Assembly: GCA_945827805.1 (NCBI GenBank)
Contig: CALZOU010000007.1
Coordinates: forward strand, 1 to 43,628
Origin: an uncultured Lachnospiraceae bacterium
Lineage (GTDB): Bacteria > Bacillota > Clostridia > Lachnospirales > Lachnospiraceae
DNA length: 43,628 nucleotides
Reading direction: 5' to 3'
Made by a program: the position numbers and the translations under genes. Within the stretch, counting starts at the first letter, position 1, and each line of letters begins with the position of its first letter. The notes below the pieces were generated by a model. It ran no database searches. It saw nothing but the letters and a program-made list of their open reading frames with translations, and had not been told where the DNA came from. Positions 34,171 through 42,413 of the stretch are shown here, in pieces.

Positions 34171-34505
34171 TCAAATTCCACTTTCTGTTTCAGGAATACG
34201 ACTTTATAGAAAAGCTCCAGTTCTTCCAGAAGCTCCCGTCTGGATTTCTGTATCTCCTTGATCATCAGACCGCTGCCGATATCGTCGTACATATAATCCG
34301 ATTCTTTTGCCTCCGTGGTAAACTGCAGATTACCCTCCTCATCAAAGGAAAGCGTCAGAATACCACCGATCTCTTCGGTAAACAGCACACAGATGATGTG
34401 CAGTTCTTCCTGAATAGACTGGGGCAGCTTACTGAAAGCCTTGTTAAAATAATATTTCTGTTCGTATGCGTTGGCTCCGCAGAGCACTACATTTTTGTCA
34501 TCCAT
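34167..34505 (-). CDS. DUF6145-like small conserved protein
   Basis: The product is about 112-114 aa, of unknown function, predicted cytoplasmic and acidic (DDKNVVLCGANAYEQKYYFN, EELHIICVLFTEEIGGILTL, ELFYKVVFLKQKVEFE). It recalls DUF6145 of Clostridia, but I could not verify this. The ORF-track start (34562) runs into birA. AAAGGGG lies 7 bases before the ATG at 34505; an ATG two codons earlier (34511) is too close to that site. It sits between birA and dusB with a 4-bp overlap into dusB. Confidence 0.72.
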   Translation of the reverse strand: MDDKNVVLCGANAYEQKYYFNKAFSKLPQSIQEELHIICVLFTEEIGGILTLSFDEEGNLQFTTEAKESDYMYDDIGSGLMIKEIQKSRRELLEELELFYKVVFLKQKVEFE

Positions 34506-34518
34506 ACTCATTCCCCTT

Positions 34519-35511
34519 TCAGACATAGCTGTACAGCCCGCGAATGGATACCTCGCCGGCAAATACCTTTTCCGTCTGGCCGTTATCGCTTCTCTCCACG
34601 ATCAGATCACCCATGGCATTGATGCCCCGGGCCACACCGGCATGTTCATCACCGGGCTGCAAGACACGCACTTCTTTGTCCTTGTTCAGAAGGAAACTGT
34701 GATATTCCTCCATCAATCCTGTCAGATCCTGTGTTTTCAGAAAGATCTGATATTTTTCCTCAAACAGCTCCAGAATCTTTACCACGATCTCCGCCCGTTT
34801 TACCGGATGACCCAGCTCATTTCTGAGAGATGTGGCCTTATCTGTTAGCTCCGGAGAAAACTCCTGCATATTGGCATTGATGCCTACACCGACGATAACC
34901 GAATCAATATACTCTGCCTGCATGGTCATCTCCGTCAGGATACCACAGATCTTTTTGCCGTTTACCACCACATCGTTCGGCCATTTGATGCCCACATCCA
35001 GTCCATACATTTCCTGAATTCCCTGAGCCACGCAAAGCCCGATGACCAGAGTCAGCATGGATGCCCGATCCGGGCGGATATCCGGACGAAGCAGGACGGA
35101 AAACGGAGCGGATGTGCCAAAGGGTGTCACCCATACACGACCCCGGCGGCCCTTGCCCCGGCTCTGCATATCCGCAATGGTCACACTTCCTTCCGGGGCA
35201 CCATCTTCCGCCAGACGTTTCATCCAGGAATTGGTGGAATCAATCTCCGACTGATAATATACCTCTTTTCCGATCCACTGCGTATGCAGACGGCTCCTGA
35301 TCTCACTGGAATCCAGCACATCTGCCGCCTCCAGAATGTGATATCCTTTGTTTCGGACAGCCTCGATCTCGTAACCTTCCTCTTTCAGCTGATTGATCAC
35401 TTTCCATACAGCGGTGCGGGATACTCCCAGCTCATCACAGAGCTGCTGTCCCGATACATAACCGTCCGTATGTCTCAGTATCTGCAGAATTTTTGTTTTC
35501 ATCTCTGTCAT
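34519..35511 (-). CDS. birA: BirA: biotin-protein ligase with N-terminal repressor domain
   Basis: The 330-aa bifunctional protein attaches biotin to carboxylase carrier domains and, with its N-terminal winged helix (residues 1-60, VSGQQLCDELGVSRTAVWKV), should repress biotin genes when biotinyl-AMP accumulates. Ligase motifs are SRGKGRRGR (117-125), KWPNDVVVNGKKICGIL (176-192) and GVGINAN. A C-terminal SH3-like domain is present. Two starts are possible: ATG at 35511 is only 2-3 bases from AGGAG, while ATG at 35502 is about 12 away. It heads the birA-orf-dusB operon. Confidence 0.95.
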   Translation of the reverse strand: MTEMKTKILQILRHTDGYVSGQQLCDELGVSRTAVWKVINQLKEEGYEIEAVRNKGYHILEAADVLDSSEIRSRLHTQWIGKEVYYQSEIDSTNSWMKRLAEDGAPEGSVTIADMQSRGKGRRGRVWVTPFGTSAPFSVLLRPDIRPDRASMLTLVIGLCVAQGIQEMYGLDVGIKWPNDVVVNGKKICGILTEMTMQAEYIDSVIVGVGINANMQEFSPELTDKATSLRNELGHPVKRAEIVVKILELFEEKYQIFLKTQDLTGLMEEYHSFLLNKDKEVRVLQPGDEHAGVARGINAMGDLIVERSDNGQTEKVFAGEVSIRGLYSYV

Positions 35512-35535
35512 TTCTCCTACAGGCGATACAGACCC

Positions 35536-35571
35536 GACAGGGGAACAGATCCTGTCATCCGTTCCCCTGTC
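35536..35571. terminator. Hairpin between argF and birA
   Basis: GACAGGGGAAC (35536-35546) pairs perfectly with GTTCCCCTGTC (35561-35571). No T tract follows on the minus strand, so it may be a weak terminator or RNA-stability element for argF, or part of the birA leader region. Confidence 0.5.
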
Positions 35572-35623
35572 AGACTGTCATTTATCTTATCTGTTCATTA
35601 CTTCACAGATATAATTATTTATT

Positions 35624-36622
35624 TCATTCTTCCGGCACACCCAGCGTCGCTGCCATCACAGCTTTGATGGTGTGCATACGGTTTTCCGCCTCATCAAATA
35701 CCACAGACTGGGCGGACTCAAAGACTTCATCCGTCACTTCCATCTCTGTCAGACCGAATTTCTCCTGGATCTGACGGCCTACAGTTGTGTTCAGATCATG
35801 GAAAGCCGGCAGACAATGCATAAAGATGGCCGTATCTTTGGCATTGGCCATAGCTGCCGCATTGACCTGATAAGGTTTTAAAGCCTCAATACGCTCTGCC
35901 CATACAGCATCCGGCTCACCCATGGATACCCATACATCTGTGTAGATCACATCCGCATCCTGTGTACCGGCCTTTACATCTTCAGTCAGTGTCACGCTGC
36001 CGCCGCTTTCCGCCGCATACCCACGGCAAAGCTCCACCAGTTCCTCATTGGGGAAGTATTTTGCATTGGTACATGCCGTAAAGTGCATGCCCATCTTGGA
36101 GCAGGCGATCATCAGAGAATTACCCATATTGTAGCGGGCATCTCCCATGTAAGTCATTTTGATGCCTTCCAGATGACCGAATTTCTCCCGGATGGTCAGA
36201 AGATCTGCCAGCATCTGGGTGGGATGATACTCATTGGTCAGGCCGTTCCATACGGGAACACCGGCGTATTTTGCCAGATCCTCCACGATCGTCTGGGCAA
36301 AACCGCGGTATTCGATACCGTCATACATGCGTCCCAGCACTCTGGCTGTATCGGCAATACTCTCTTTCTTGCCGATCTGGGATCCGGACGGATCCAGATA
36401 CGTAACATGCATACCCAGATCGTAAGCGGCCACCTCAAAGGAGCAGCGGGTGCGGGTACTGGTCTTTTCAAAGATCAGGGCCACATTTTTGCCTGTATGC
36501 CACAGCGTGGGCACGCCGCTCTTTTTCTTTTCTTTTAATTCGGCGGAGAGATCCAGAAGGTAGGTGATCTCCTCCGGTGTATAATCTTTTAATGTCAGGA
36601 AATTTCTGTTTTTCAGGTTCAT
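35624..36622 (-). CDS. argF: Ornithine carbamoyltransferase
   Basis: The 332-aa enzyme makes citrulline from ornithine and carbamoyl phosphate. The carbamoyl-phosphate loop STRTRC is at 55-60, the conserved [14 protein letters not shown] segment lies in the middle, and the ornithine motif MHCLPAFHD is near 270. The length is typical. Both anabolic (argF) and catabolic (arcB) enzymes share these motifs. With no arcA or arcC nearby, argF is preferred. AAGGAG precedes the ATG. It appears monocistronic with its own promoter. Confidence 0.95.
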   Translation of the reverse strand: MNLKNRNFLTLKDYTPEEITYLLDLSAELKEKKKSGVPTLWHTGKNVALIFEKTSTRTRCSFEVAAYDLGMHVTYLDPSGSQIGKKESIADTARVLGRMYDGIEYRGFAQTIVEDLAKYAGVPVWNGLTNEYHPTQMLADLLTIREKFGHLEGIKMTYMGDARYNMGNSLMIACSKMGMHFTACTNAKYFPNEELVELCRGYAAESGGSVTLTEDVKAGTQDADVIYTDVWVSMGEPDAVWAERIEALKPYQVNAAAMANAKDTAIFMHCLPAFHDLNTTVGRQIQEKFGLTEMEVTDEVFESAQSVVFDEAENRMHTIKAVMAATLGVPEE

Positions 36623-36666
36623 CTGTCTATTCTCCTTTTACAGCTTAACGTTCTAAACTGCCTAAC

Positions 36667-36699
36667 ATCATACCATTGTTTTTACTGTTCTTCAACAGT
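36667..36699 (-). promoter_or_regulatory. argF promoter with overlapping inverted repeat
   Basis: The minus strand has TTGAAG (36695-36690), 17 bp and TATGAT (36672-36667). The perfect inverted repeat ACTGTTCTTCAACAGT (36684-36699) covers the -35 element and could be an operator. It is not a standard ARG box. Confidence 0.7.
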
Positions 36700-36731
36700 G
36701 CAGTAAAGCAAAACCTGGTTTTTCAACAAAA

Positions 36732-37940
36732 TCATCCGGTTATAGTTCGTTTTTTCTGTTGCCGGTCATAGGAAAGAGCCATCACAAAACCGATCACCGT
36801 GATAGCAAGAACAAAACCGACAGATGCATGCAATCCCACGTGATCCGCCAGCAGCCCGAATACCGTTGGCGCTACCGCACCGCCGATGCCGCATCCCGCC
36901 ACCATGATGCCGGAGATGCGGCCGGAATTCTGCTGGTCAAGATGACCGGCCTCGCTCATGATCAGCGGCCATATAGGCGCAAAGAAAAATCCCATGGCAC
37001 CGTATACCAATATAAGCAGTGGCAGTGAGCGGGCCGCAAACAGCAATGCCAGGCAAACCGCTCCGCCGAAATAGGAAAGCTTGAGCAACAGTTTTTCTTT
37101 ATTTCTGATCACCCCTACGATATAACGGGACGGTATCATCGCGATCCAGAATACGGACAGGATAAGAGAGTTGTATTTCTCTGTCAGCAGTACTTCACTG
37201 ACCTGGGTACCCATAAAATATGCAATGCCGTTTTCCATGCCCGCATAGATCATAATGCCGCCGGTCAGAAGAATGACAAGATACAGGATTCCTCTGCTCT
37301 GGGACTTTTCGGCAAACGATGTCTGTCCCGTCTCTTTTTGACCTTTGATTTGCACTGTTTCATTCTTATGTAATGCTATCGGGAAAGCAAGAGATGCCGC
37401 AAATATTGCCAGTACCACATACATCGCAAAAAGAAGCAGAAAAAAAGCTCTCCAGTTAAGCCCCAGTCCATCACACATCCATTGTCCCAGGAGAGGTGAT
37501 ACCAGTGCTCCCACAGAAAAACAGGACTGTGACCAGTTGATATACCTGGAAGCATGATCCCCAAACACATCCGCCAGAAGAGAAGTACCCGTACTCTCGC
37601 AGATGCTGTAGCCTGCACCGATAAGAAACACGCCCAGAAGCGCAGGAACGAATCCGCCGGACACAACCAGGATCAGACAGCCGCAGGAAAAACAGAGGCC
37701 AAAACCGATGAGGATCTTTTTCTTTCCGTAACGGTCTCCCATGCCTCCAAACAGAAGAGGGATCAGGATAAAGGCCAGATACTGTACCGATACGAGATTG
37801 CCCATCCGGGTAGCATTGATTCCCATTTCCCGCCCGATCAGAAGCAGGTGATACTGTAATCCACCGGCTTCCATGCCCAGGACCGCCAGCAGGAGGCAGA
37901 TATAGATAAACAGCATTCGCCTGGAAACTTTCTTTTGCAT
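36732..37940 (-). CDS. Major facilitator superfamily transporter
   Basis: The 402-aa protein has about 12 predicted membrane helices and the MFS loop 2-3 motif GDRYGKKKILIGFG. A central cytoplasmic loop (near residues 200-215, HKNETVQIKGQKETGQ) separates the two six-helix halves. A basic C-terminus (DRQQKKRTITG) follows. Substrate unknown; sugar- and drug-type MFS families are both possible. GAAGGG precedes the ATG. It is transcribed alone, convergent with nothing, and lies between argF and hairpin element B. Confidence 0.85.
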   Translation of the reverse strand: MQKKVSRRMLFIYICLLLAVLGMEAGGLQYHLLLIGREMGINATRMGNLVSVQYLAFILIPLLFGGMGDRYGKKKILIGFGLCFSCGCLILVVSGGFVPALLGVFLIGAGYSICESTGTSLLADVFGDHASRYINWSQSCFSVGALVSPLLGQWMCDGLGLNWRAFFLLLFAMYVVLAIFAASLAFPIALHKNETVQIKGQKETGQTSFAEKSQSRGILYLVILLTGGIMIYAGMENGIAYFMGTQVSEVLLTEKYNSLILSVFWIAMIPSRYIVGVIRNKEKLLLKLSYFGGAVCLALLFAARSLPLLILVYGAMGFFFAPIWPLIMSEAGHLDQQNSGRISGIMVAGCGIGGAVAPTVFGLLADHVGLHASVGFVLAITVIGFVMALSYDRQQKKRTITG

Positions 37941-38047
37941 ATTTCTTATCCCTTCATTGCGTAATATTTCTGACTATAGCATATGTTACAAAACTTTCCC
38001 ACTCTTTTTCGGCATTATCTCTGCTTTTTCTGCCAAAAACAGGGGAT

Positions 38048-38186
38048 GCTGCAGTTTAGTGGTCTCTTCGTATGCAGGTAAACGCCGCGCGACTTTAACG
38101 AGCACGACTCCGAGACCTCAGGCTCGGAGCGAGCGCAGTAGGAGCCCGGAGTTTACCTGCATACGAAGAGGCCGCTGAACTGCAGC
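38048..38186. repeat. Long hairpin element B (36-bp arms, 67-nt loop)
   Basis: The left arm 38048-38083 pairs with 38151-38186 at 33 of 36 positions (core CTCTTCGTATGCAGGTAAAC). All three differences would be G-U pairs in plus-strand RNA. The loop has its own stem (CTCCGAG...CTCGGAG) and the words CTTTAACGAG and CTCGGAGCGAGCGC, related to element A. It lies 17 bp past the SPFH gene stop. The + strand ORF 37957-38178 called here is an artefact of the palindrome. Confidence 0.85.
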
Positions 38187-38203
38187 GGCCCCGTCCGTCA
38201 AGA

Positions 38204-39145
38204 TCATTCATTTTTCGGCGTATCTACGTTGACAATTTCCTTAAGTGAAGTGGCTAATCCTGCCAGCCCCTGGAGATCGGAGGGAACCACGATCTTGGTG
38301 GCTCTGCCCTGGGCCAGCTGACCGAGAGCTTCGAGACTCTTCATGGTCAGTACTGCCTGGTCGGCTCCGGCCTCTTTGATCAGGCGGATACCTTCGGCAT
38401 TGGCCTGCTGAACCTTCAGGATGGCTTCCGCTTCACCTTCTGCCTCGCGGATCATCTTTTCTTTCTGAGCCTCAGCTCTGAGAATAGCCGCCTGCTTTTC
38501 AGCCTCGGCATCAAGGATCGCGGATTCTTTTTTACCTTCGGCTACAAGTACGGTGGATTTCTTCTCACCTTCGGCGATCAGGATAGCCTCACGGCGTTCA
38601 CGCTCGGCTTTCATCTGTTTCTCCATGGCTTCCTGAATAGCCGCCGGAGGCATAATGTTCTTTAACTCTACACGATTAACCTTGATGCCCCAGGGATCGG
38701 TAGCCATATCCAGTGCGGAACGCATCTTGGTATTGATGATCTCACGGGAAGTCAGGGTCTCATCCAGCTCCATATCACCAATGATGTTACGAAGGGTGGT
38801 GGCTGTCAGATTCTCGATAGCCATGATTGGATTCTCTACACCGTAGGAGAAAAGCTTCGGATCAGTGATCTGGAAGAACACGACCGTATCGATTCTCATG
38901 GTAACGTTATCTTTTGTGATTACGGGCTGGGGCGGGAAATCCACTACCTGCTCTTTTAAGTTGACTTTCTTTGCCACACGCTCAATGATCGGCACCTTGA
39001 AATGAAGTCCTGTGGACCAGGTTGCCTGATAAGCACCGAGGCGCTCCACAACAAATGCTCTTGCCTGAGGTACTACCTTCACACAGGAGGCCACTACCCA
39101 CAGAATGATCACTGCCAGCACTACTAATAAAATAAAGCCTTTCAT
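38204..39145 (-). CDS. SPFH/Band 7 (stomatin-like) membrane protein
   Basis: The 313-aa protein has one N-terminal membrane helix (FILLVVLAVIILWVVASCV). The Band 7 domain follows (about 22-190, VPQARAFVVERLGAYQATWSTGLHFKVP). A long Ala/Glu/Lys-rich coiled coil (about 190-260, AEGEKKSTVLVAEGKKESAI) drives oligomerisation in this family. The C-terminal segment (ALGQLAQGRATKIVVPSDL) is typical of QmcA and stomatin-like proteins, which form membrane microdomain scaffolds. Its start is 4 bp after the nfeD-like stop; this pairing is the classic NfeD-stomatin operon. Confidence 0.95.
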   Translation of the reverse strand: MKGFILLVVLAVIILWVVASCVKVVPQARAFVVERLGAYQATWSTGLHFKVPIIERVAKKVNLKEQVVDFPPQPVITKDNVTMRIDTVVFFQITDPKLFSYGVENPIMAIENLTATTLRNIIGDMELDETLTSREIINTKMRSALDMATDPWGIKVNRVELKNIMPPAAIQEAMEKQMKAERERREAILIAEGEKKSTVLVAEGKKESAILDAEAEKQAAILRAEAQKEKMIREAEGEAEAILKVQQANAEGIRLIKEAGADQAVLTMKSLEALGQLAQGRATKIVVPSDLQGLAGLATSLKEIVNVDTPKNE

Positions 39146-39149
39146 ATAA

Positions 39150-39581
39150 TTACTCTCCTTTTTTTACAATAACTTTGACACCTTCAATACGAAGTATCCG
39201 CACGATACTGCCTTTTTCATACACGGCTGCGGAATCTTCTGCTCTCGCTGTCCATTCAATACCGTTAAGCATCACTTTTCCGGTGTTATCCCGGTTACTG
39301 ATGTTCTCACAGACCACTGTTTCCTGTCCGATAAGACTGTCTACATTGGTCTTTTCCTGCTTTTTGCATATGTACTTTTTCGCCACCGGCCTCGTACAGA
39401 CCAGAAGCAGTACAGATACCACCAGCCACAGGATCAGCTGTACATACAGATTGGCTCCGGCCAGCGCCGCGAAAAAAGCGACCAGCGCGCCTCCGGCAAA
39501 CCAGATCGTTGTCAGACCCAGGGTGAAGATCTCCACTGCCAGCAGTATGGCGAACAAGATCAGCCAGTAATATGCCTGCAT
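39150..39581 (-). CDS. NfeD-like membrane protein
   Basis: The 143-aa protein (from the ATG at 39581) has about three membrane helices (residues 3-75, e.g. YYWLILFAILLAVEIFTLGL) and a C-terminal OB-fold (GQETVVCENISNRDNTGKVM to VRILRIEGVKVIVKKGE). This is the short NfeD1b type, without a protease domain. The ORF track extends upstream to 39659, but AAAGGAG lies 7 bases before 39581, fixing the start. It is coupled to the SPFH gene. Confidence 0.93.
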   Translation of the reverse strand: MQAYYWLILFAILLAVEIFTLGLTTIWFAGGALVAFFAALAGANLYVQLILWLVVSVLLLVCTRPVAKKYICKKQEKTNVDSLIGQETVVCENISNRDNTGKVMLNGIEWTARAEDSAAVYEKGSIVRILRIEGVKVIVKKGE

Positions 39582-39618
39582 GGGTAACTCCTTTCTTCGC
39601 CTATGCGACTTTGTATCC

Positions 39619-39647
39619 ATCTTACAACACTTTGGGCTAAAACTCAA
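39619..39647 (-). promoter_or_regulatory. Putative promoter of the nfeD-SPFH operon
   Basis: The minus strand has TTGAGT (39647-39642), 17 bp and TAAGAT (39624-39619), about 38 bp before the start codon. The 39582-39948 gap otherwise holds only this promoter and the candidate RNA at 39751-39878. Confidence 0.5.
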
Positions 39648-39750
39648 TCGTATTGCCATGGATGCTTTGTATAAATAACAAAATCGTGTGCAGGATCGCC
39701 CGGGCCCAGAGATAAAACATGTGGTTTACGCTCACGCAGAATTCCTGAGT

Positions 39751-39878
39751 ATAAAAAAAGACTTTTGCCAGCTGTTTGACTGACAAAAGTCTTGCAATTT
39801 CATTGTGATCCGAATGCGTGTGCATTGTCCTGACGAACCACAAGCATATGTCTGTATGCCTGCTACTCTCTTTTGTTA
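39751..39878 (-). ncRNA. Candidate small RNA with own promoter and terminator
   Basis: On the minus strand TTGCGT (39913-39908), 18 bp and TATACT (39889-39884) precede ~125 nt that end in a strong terminator: AAGACTTTTG (39758-39767) pairs with CAAAAGTCTT (39784-39793) and TTTTTTT follows. The body holds a GCATACAGACATATGC hairpin and no credible ORF. The same terminator may simply end the hydrolase mRNA, so an independent RNA is a hypothesis. Confidence 0.35.
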
Positions 39879-39888
39879 AGAGCAGTAT

Positions 39889-39921
39889 ATATCAGATACT
39901 CCCCAAAACGCAATCTGATAT
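39889..39921. promoter_or_regulatory. Palindrome after the hydrolase gene, over the candidate sRNA promoter
   Basis: ATATCAGAT (39889-39897) pairs with ATCTGATAT (39913-39921). It lies 28 bp past the hydrolase stop and spans the -35/-10 spacer of the candidate sRNA promoter. It could be an operator or a weak first terminator. Confidence 0.45.
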
Positions 39922-39948
39922 TTCTTAAGATTTATGAAGTAAACTCCC

Positions 39949-40923
39949 CTAGAAGAAATACTGATTATCGATCTGTATTCCTTTCTTGCTGTGTCCGGCA
40001 CGGAAGGACATACAGTTTCCTACCGGGCTTTCTCCCTGAAGCGCAGCTATGGCCGCGTCATAGCAGGAGCTTGGTGCACCTTTTTTCAGGATTTTTGCAA
40101 ATTTTCCGCTTCCCACCGGAGAGAACTGCTTTTTCTGCTTAATAACAGCTTCCACATTGTCCGGGTAACGGCTGCTCTGTACACGGTTAACAACTACAGC
40201 CGCTACGGCCAGTTTTCCTTTGTAGCTCTCTCCACCGGCTTCACAGTATACGATGGCAGCCAGCATATCCAGCTCACTGTCACTGCAGTTGATCACATAC
40301 TTTCCGTTTTCCTTTTTAGAAGTATATGCGCTCTGCTGCTCGCTGTCTTCTTTCATATCGTCATAGGCTGTTTTTGTAATTGCTCCCTTTGGGGTGCTTT
40401 CTTTTACATAACTTCCAAGAACGTAACCATTCACACCATTACAGTGAACTTTGTACCAGCCATCCTCCAGATTTTTTAAGGAAAGCTCAGTTCCTTTCGG
40501 AACAGATGTAAGTCTGTCAGAAGCTGTGGTGGCTTCTTCACGGATGATCAGGGAACTGGCTGTTACTTTTCCTGTAGCGCCTACCGTCTTATTGTAAAGC
40601 TTTCTGGCTTCATCTTCGCTGACAAGATATTTTGTCAGAACATAACCGCTGATATCGCCGGATTTTACTTTTGTCCAGCTTCCAGCTGTACCTTCTACTG
40701 TAGCTGTACATCCCGGAAGCAGAACACCTACGATCTTGGATCCTGCATCCGCGCTCTTTCGAATATTTAAATAATCGTTAACATCGGCAGCCACCTTTTT
40801 TTCCCAGCTGATGCTGCCCATCAGTTTACTCTGTGTATCTGCAAGTACCGGATCTTTTGTCAGACTCAGTGCCGCGCAGAGGCCGCCGAGCAGGATAGCT
40901 GTTTTCTTAATTTTACGAAACAT
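39949..40923 (-). CDS. Secreted SH3-domain cell-wall hydrolase (SleB/CwlJ family)
   Basis: The 324-aa protein has a signal peptide (FRKIKKTAILLGGLCAALSL, cleavage near residue 29). Two bacterial SH3 domains follow (about 45-102, LNIRKSADAGSKIVGVLLPG; and about 118-175, LIIREEATTASDRLTSVPKG), likely to bind the wall. A linker and a Hydrolase_2 domain come next (about 216-324, LDMLAAIVYCEAGGESYKGK, with Glu228 the likely catalytic acid). Family members are peptidoglycan lytic enzymes known from spore cortex lysis, but SH3 fusions also act in vegetative wall turnover. CAGGAGGA precedes the ATG. Confidence 0.93.
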   Translation of the reverse strand: MFRKIKKTAILLGGLCAALSLTKDPVLADTQSKLMGSISWEKKVAADVNDYLNIRKSADAGSKIVGVLLPGCTATVEGTAGSWTKVKSGDISGYVLTKYLVSEDEARKLYNKTVGATGKVTASSLIIREEATTASDRLTSVPKGTELSLKNLEDGWYKVHCNGVNGYVLGSYVKESTPKGAITKTAYDDMKEDSEQQSAYTSKKENGKYVINCSDSELDMLAAIVYCEAGGESYKGKLAVAAVVVNRVQSSRYPDNVEAVIKQKKQFSPVGSGKFAKILKKGAPSSCYDAAIAALQGESPVGNCMSFRAGHSKKGIQIDNQYFF

Positions 40924-40985
40924 GGTTCCTCCTGTTAATTTTTTGTTTTAATTGTTACATTTTTATTACGATTTGTTACGAATGG

Positions 40986-41014
40986 ATTCTAACAGGCCTA
41001 TCTCGCTTTGTCAA
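40986..41014 (-). promoter_or_regulatory. Promoter of the cell-wall hydrolase
   Basis: The minus strand has TTGACA (41014-41009), 17 bp and TAGAAT (40991-40986), about 63 bp before the ATG. An AT-rich leader with repeated TGTAACA/GTAACAA words follows. Confidence 0.85.
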
Positions 41015-41096
41015 CACTTATTTATCGACTTTTTTTGATTTTTCCCCAAAATCACGTATTTTTGTGCACTTTTACCCCAAAAACGGGCAAAAAAAA

Positions 41097-41130
41097 GCCT
41101 TCATGCAAGGTTTTATCCCCACATGAAGGC
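41097..41130. terminator. Terminator after the ABC permease
   Basis: GCCTTCATG (41097-41105) pairs with CATGAAGGC (41122-41130), with A-rich and T-rich flanks on both sides, so it can work in either direction. It ends the permease transcript 15 bp after the stop. Confidence 0.85.
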
Positions 41131-41144
41131 CTTTTTACACTACA

Positions 41145-42401
41145 TTATTCACTTCGAAGAGCATCGATAGGATTAAGATTTGCCGCTTTTCTTGCCGGCA
41201 GGAAACCAAAAATCAGACCGATGCACATGGAAAACAGCACTGCGATAATCATGGAAGGTATACTTAATCCGGTGGGTATACCCATGATTTTTGACAGCAG
41301 TTTGGCTGTAATGATACCGAAAATCACACCCAGTATACCACCGAGACTGGTCAGTACCGCAGCCTCTGTCAGAAACTGTCCCAGGATCATTCTCTTTCTG
41401 GCTCCGATGGCCTTTTTCAGACCAATCTCCTGGGTACGTTCTGTTACCGTCACCAGCATGATGTTCATGACACCAATACCACCTACCAGAAGAGAAATAC
41501 CGGCAATCCAGATCAGCTGCTGGTTTGTGGCATTACTCATGGACTGCAGCTGTTCCGCCTGTTTCAGAAGATCCTGGCTCTTGAAAATATACTGACTTTC
41601 ACTGGTCAGTCCCAGTCTCTCGTTTACTGCGTCTGCTACCGCCTTGCCCGCTTTTGTCATGGCATCCGTATTCACTGCCTTGACAGCCACATTCTGCACT
41701 TCATCAAATCGGTATACCATGGGCCAGACTGAACTGGTCACAAACATTTTTCCGCTGGAGTTATTGGCATAAGTATAATAATCCGACACACTGTTGATGT
41801 TCAGATTGACTGTTGTCTCCAGACTGACGATTCCCACTACGGTGAAGGGTTCTCCGCCAATCTCCACCACTTGTCCCAGGGGATTTTCACCGGGGAACAG
41901 TGATGAGGCTGCTGTATCGTCCAAAAGTACTACTTTACGAATTTTTTCATAATCGGACTTCAGAAATTTCCGGCCATTGGTCACCTGATACCTATACAGA
42001 TCAAAATAACTGTCATCCACGCCATAGATTCCTCCGGTAAAAGAAGTCTCCAGGCGATAAATACTGTTGTCGCTGTTTTCGCGGCTGTTATAAAAAGATA
42101 CTTTATCTACTGTATCAATAGCTTCCAGATCTTTCTTAAAATCGTCATCCAGGGGCAGAATGCCTTCCGGATTGCCGTTCCACTGCATATCGTATGCCCA
42201 TTCACCATCGTACAGACTGACAGTAACCACGTTATTGTTGGAACCGATCAGACTTTCCTTGATCATCTCACTGTTGCCGGTGATCGTGGAGACAATGGCA
42301 ATGATGGATGCGATACCTATAATAATACCCAGCATAGTCAGCATGGAGCGCATCTTATGACTCCATATGCCCTGCAGGGAAAGTTTAATATTTTCGCGCA
42401 T
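41145..42401 (-). CDS. MacB-like ABC transporter permease (FtsX family)
   Basis: The 418-aa protein has an N-terminal membrane helix (MLTMLGIIIGIASIIAIVST), a large extracytoplasmic MacB_PCD-type domain (about 45-285) and a C-terminal FtsX domain with three helices (ISLLVGGIGVMNIMLVTVTERTQEIGLKKAIGA, then two more). This fold serves MacB and LolCDE-type transporters, mostly exporters of peptides, lipids or drugs. It ends PIDALRSE, a common ending in this family. It starts 12 bp after the adaptor stop. The matching ATPase is not between them and is expected upstream, off the window. Confidence 0.92.
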   Translation of the reverse strand: MRENIKLSLQGIWSHKMRSMLTMLGIIIGIASIIAIVSTITGNSEMIKESLIGSNNNVVTVSLYDGEWAYDMQWNGNPEGILPLDDDFKKDLEAIDTVDKVSFYNSRENSDNSIYRLETSFTGGIYGVDDSYFDLYRYQVTNGRKFLKSDYEKIRKVVLLDDTAASSLFPGENPLGQVVEIGGEPFTVVGIVSLETTVNLNINSVSDYYTYANNSSGKMFVTSSVWPMVYRFDEVQNVAVKAVNTDAMTKAGKAVADAVNERLGLTSESQYIFKSQDLLKQAEQLQSMSNATNQQLIWIAGISLLVGGIGVMNIMLVTVTERTQEIGLKKAIGARKRMILGQFLTEAAVLTSLGGILGVIFGIITAKLLSKIMGIPTGLSIPSMIIAVLFSMCIGLIFGFLPARKAANLNPIDALRSE

Positions 42402-42413
42402 GGCCTTACCTCC

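Noticed and set aside
37957-38178. 73-aa plus-strand ORF in the MFS-SPFH gap
   Set aside because: It lies mostly in hairpin element B. The translated sequence mirrors the palindrome and has no ribosome site.
39637-39843. 68-aa minus-strand ORF upstream of nfeD
   Set aside because: It spans a strong terminator hairpin and the putative nfeD promoter. Composition is not protein-like and no ribosome site is clear.
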